Shown: piece by piece, positions 61,393 to 64,000 of the stretch
Layout: each line of letters begins with the position of its first letter
Numbering within the stretch: the first letter of the stretch is position 1
NCBI GenBank assembly: GCA_037893225.1
Contig: JAZGUH010000328.1
Location: 1-64,000, forward strand
Direction of reading: 5' to 3'
Source of the DNA: Hippasteria phrygiana
Taxonomy: Eukaryota > Echinodermata > Asteroidea > Valvatida > Goniasteridae
DNA: 64,000 nucleotides
Notes under the pieces: generated by a model
The model's input: only the letters and a program-made list of their open reading frames with translations
Told to the model about the DNA's origin: nothing
Database searches by the model: none
Made by a program: the position numbers and the translations under genes

Positions 61393-62006
61393 GAGCCAAT
61401 TTTCAAATGTTTTTGATTGTTGAAATGGTTACTACAATGAATGTTATGTGCTTGATATGGCTCAAAAAGGTACTTAAACGTAGTGTACACGATTGGTAAT
61501 CCTCCAATTTCTTTTTTACTGAATTATTACGAAATACCTAACTAGACTATAAGTTAATATAGGTTTTCCCGGCCCATTTAGCAGATTTGACTGTCAAAAT
61601 GATGACCAATCACCCATTTTCGCATGAATTTGAATGCACGTTTAAGATCAACATTCAATTAACTAAAATCCTAATTCAATTTAAAATGTCGAAGCATGTG
61701 ATTGTACATTTAAACCATGCAATTTAACAATAATTAAAATAGAACTTGCATACTGCAGCATTCATATTCGCTGAAGCTTCATTCTGCATAAGTTTGGTAT
61801 TTAAATTCGCTATTAAGCAAGCATATTTGAAATGTAAGCATAGGAATTCGAAATAAGTCCATATTATTCATTTGTTTGATAGAATTGAACGGAATGCCTT
61901 TATTCGAATTCGAAAGTACATGAATATAAGAACTTTTTCCCAAAATATCCTGCCACTTCTCTGATGACCGTGTATATTGCTAGTATGAAGCACCAGAAAT
62001 CTAAAT
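61393..62006. other. Non-coding AT-rich stretch before the transposase
   Basis: No exon or RNA gene is visible. It presumably contains the left end of the IS630-like transposon, but I could not locate its TIR because the right end lies outside or at the window edge. Confidence 0.4.
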
Positions 62007-62867
62007 ATGGCAGCTCGTGGGCGTTATATGCGAATTTAAAATGTATACCGTGGTCGTTTGATCGATGCTTTCAATGGCAATGCCCAAGTCTATCGTGAAC
62101 TTGCAGATAATCTTGGCATAAACAGATCAACTGCCAGGTCAATTGTTGCAACGTATCTCAGATCTGGCAGACGAGAAACCCTGCCCAGAGAAGGGGCCAC
62201 ATACTCAAAAATGAACGAAGACATGAAAGTTCATCTTTGAGAGATTATTGTGGACAACCCACTTCTGACCCTTGAACAGATGAAGAGAAGTCCGAGGGAA
62301 AATCTGCCGGAAAACCCTGAAGTCTCCACTAGCACTATAGCCAGGGCACTGGATGGAATGCTACTAATTACACTTAAGCTGGCAGAAGATGTTCTGGACG
62401 CAAGGAACTCCCTCCGAATTCTGGACCAACGCGTTGAGTACACCAAGTGGTTTTTGTATGAGGGAGTTATCGGCCACTGTGTCTATATTGATGAAACAGG
62501 GTACAATATCTGGACTAGGCGATCGCAAGGCAGAGCTCCACGGGGGATACCCGCGAGACGAGTAGTACACGGACAGAGGGGCCGCAACTGCAATGTGACC
62601 TTTGCCATTTCAGCCGAAGTTGGTCTTATTCATCATCAAATCTCCTTCGAGACTGTAACACGGGAGCACTTTGAAGGCTTTCTAGCTGATACCGTTCAGA
62701 AATGCGGTGACCTATTACCAGGATATGAGGCACTTCATCTACGACAACGCCAGACCCCATGTAAATGCCCATCCGGAAGGAACCAATCCACTGATTCAGT
62801 TGAAACGCCTTCCTCCTTTACTCGCCATTTCTAAACCCTACTGAAATGGCACACTCTGCCTTCAAGG

Positions 62868-63767
62868 TAGTCTTGGTTCCAAAACGTCCTTAGCGGTGCG
62901 ACGTATAGCGCTGCCGACAGCGCCCTCTCGCCACACACACACACGCCAAGGCCAAATCGCTAAGACCGTCTTGGGAATTTCACAAGTTCTGCTCGCGAAA
63001 TCGCGAGCAGAACTGTGTGGCATTTGCATGCGCGTGTGACGTAGCAGCATTATCGCATGTAAATAACCAACACTCACTAGTCTAGTTTCTGTACTCACGT
63101 CGGGCTTACGTGTACGTACAAATGAACGTGCAGCGCAGTACCAAGCCATTCGTTGTTTGTTGGGAAAAATGTCTGACCGCGTGGACCAAGCGATCGATTT
63201 TACAGCAAACAAACTGGGCTTTGGAAAGCTAAAAAGTCATCAGATCAGTGCCATTCATCAATTTGTACGTGGCCATGATTTGTTTGTTAATTTACCAATG
63301 GGATTTGGCAAGAGTGTAATGTTTCAAGTTGCTCCATTGGTCTTAGATTTCTTGAACGAAGCATGGAGGTGTTTTCTACCTCCATGAGCTCTGGACGTTG
63401 ATCAGTTACATCGTGCTGAACATCTGGGACTGAAATTGGCAGAGATAACGTCTGATATTCTAGATTACATTTTTGGAACAATCCAAAGATTTCTCAATCC
63501 TGTTTGTCAGTCCAAAATCACTCTGCTCAGAACGTTAACTGACTAGTAAGTTATTACTTAATCATGAGTTTCCTCCAGTGCACAAGCGCGATTATTCGTT
63601 TGACCCACCTGTAAAATTATGCATAAGCAGGTCACGCGCACTCCCTTGTGAAATTCCTAAGATGTTCTTAGCAATTTGGCCTTAGCGTGTGTGTGTGTGT
63701 AGCTAGAGGGCGTTGCCGTGCTCGCTGTACGTCGCACCGCGCTAAGGACGTCTTGGAACCAAGACTA
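62868..63767. mobile_element. Mutator-like (Pack-MULE-type) element carrying a RecQ fragment
   Basis: The 9-mer CCTTCAAGG is repeated exactly at 62859-62867 and 63768-63776. Removing one copy and the element restores the reading frame of the surrounding transposase. Long inverted repeats (62868-62986 and 63645-63767) start TAGTCTTGGTTCCAA and include a CA/TG dinucleotide run. A 9-bp TSD with TIRs over 100 bp is the signature of Mutator-like elements. The 900-bp element encodes no Mutator transposase. Its interior instead holds a RecQ-type helicase fragment, as in plant Pack-MULEs. A perfect hairpin (62986-63013) lies just inside the left TIR. Confidence 0.82.
63157..63543 (+). pseudogene. Captured RecQ-type helicase fragment
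   Basis: The open frame from GTG/ATG near 63,157-63,168 reads MSDRVDQAIDFTANKLGFGK, LKSHQISAIHQFVRGHDLFV and NLPMGFGKSVMFQVAPLVLD. This is a Q-like motif (LK-x-Q-x-x-A) followed by a Walker A loop with G-F-G-K-S, typical of RecQ-family DNA helicases. The frame stops at 63385-63387. From about 63,395 another frame reads LDVDQLHRAEHLGLKLAEIT, resembling the DQ-x-x-x-A-x-x-LG region after motif Ia. The DEAH box and the whole C-terminal half are missing. It lies entirely between the TIRs of the Mutator-like element, so it is a captured piece and not a working gene. Confidence 0.75.
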
Positions 63768-64000
63768 CCTTCAAGGCTGCAGCGAAGAGAATGCTTGCAC
63801 TTCCCAAGTGGCAAAGACGCGTTGGAAACGTCCGTGCAGCTCAACAAGCAGGCATGAACATGCATCATTTGAGATGTGACGTTCTGCAAAAAGTTGCGGT
63901 CGCAAACGTTGATGCCATCACCCCAGTGTACAAAGTGGTACAACCAGAGCCAGACATACATGCCGAGATGCTTGGCACGGCAAGAGATTGACGGCTGACA

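Larger units (their letters stand above)
62007..63991 (+). pseudogene. IS630/Tc1-mariner-type DDE transposase, broken
   Basis: The frame begins MAARGRYMRI, then TAA (62037). It continues through an N-terminal helix-turn-helix (QVYRELADNLGINRSTARSI), a second stop (TGA, 62238), and the DDE core: VYIDETGYNIWTRRSQG (first Asp), FAISAEVGL, then after a frameshift near 62,732 HFIYDNARPHVNAHPEGTNP (second Asp) and after another near 62,817 YSPFLNPTEMAHSAFK (catalytic Glu). It is split at that point by a 900-bp insertion (62868-63767) and resumes as AAAKRMLALPKWQRRVGNVR to a stop at 63989-63991. Two stops, two frameshifts and the insertion make it a pseudogene. Confidence 0.88.

Noticed and set aside
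62862..63212. Minus-strand 116-residue open frame
   Set aside because: It covers the TIR and CA-repeat of the Mutator-like element and is antisense to the RecQ fragment, with no domain.

Overview
The window is animal genomic DNA with no bacterial features. It holds intron-split coding exons, a long satellite array, a CR1-type non-LTR retrotransposon, and many DNA transposons recognisable by terminal inverted repeats (TIRs) and target-site duplications (TSDs). The CR1-like element has an N-terminal 2A-like peptide and a PHD finger. This, with hAT, piggyBac-like, Tc1, IS630-like and Mutator-like elements, fits a marine invertebrate, perhaps a deuterostome such as amphioxus, echinoderm or hemichordate. 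That assignment is inference only.

Region 1 (1 to about 39,529) is one uninterrupted AT-rich satellite, already in progress at base 1. The main monomer is 88 bp and carries a perfect dyad (CAAGGCTATAGCCTTG). A shorter monomer of about 64 bp lacks it. Up to about 28.4 kb the monomers form higher-order units of 1146/1154 bp and 1725/1813 bp, and two successive supercycles are exactly 6984 bp. From about 28.4 kb the array changes to shorter higher-order periods (841, and 331/243 bp) before decaying at 39.5 kb.

Region 2 (39.5-43.7 kb) is non-coding. It holds an 82-bp perfect palindrome, an imperfect inverted-repeat element, a 214-bp hAT-type MITE with an exact 8-bp TSD, and a 261-bp TIR element containing telomere-like CCCTAA repeats.

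Region 3 (43.7-60.3 kb) is the 3' part of a minus-strand gene for a coiled-coil protein. Seven exons join in phase (60248 down to 43716, about 301 codons, stop at 43716-43718), apart from one extra base at 55465 that breaks the frame. The protein was not recognised. Its introns are full of transposons: two TTAA-flanked MITEs, a Tc1 transposase relic, the CR1-like LINE with a hAT element in its 5' region, and a stack near 56.3-60 kb in which a tRNA-derived SINE is split by a hAT MITE that is split in turn by a TA-flanked TIR element.

Region 4 (60.3-64 kb) holds a 535-bp TIR element and a decayed IS630/Tc1-mariner-type transposase gene. That gene is interrupted by a 900-bp Mutator-like element with long TIRs and a 9-bp TSD, which carries a RecQ-type helicase fragment. 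This Pack-MULE-like gene capture and the dyad-preserving satellite architecture are the most noteworthy items.
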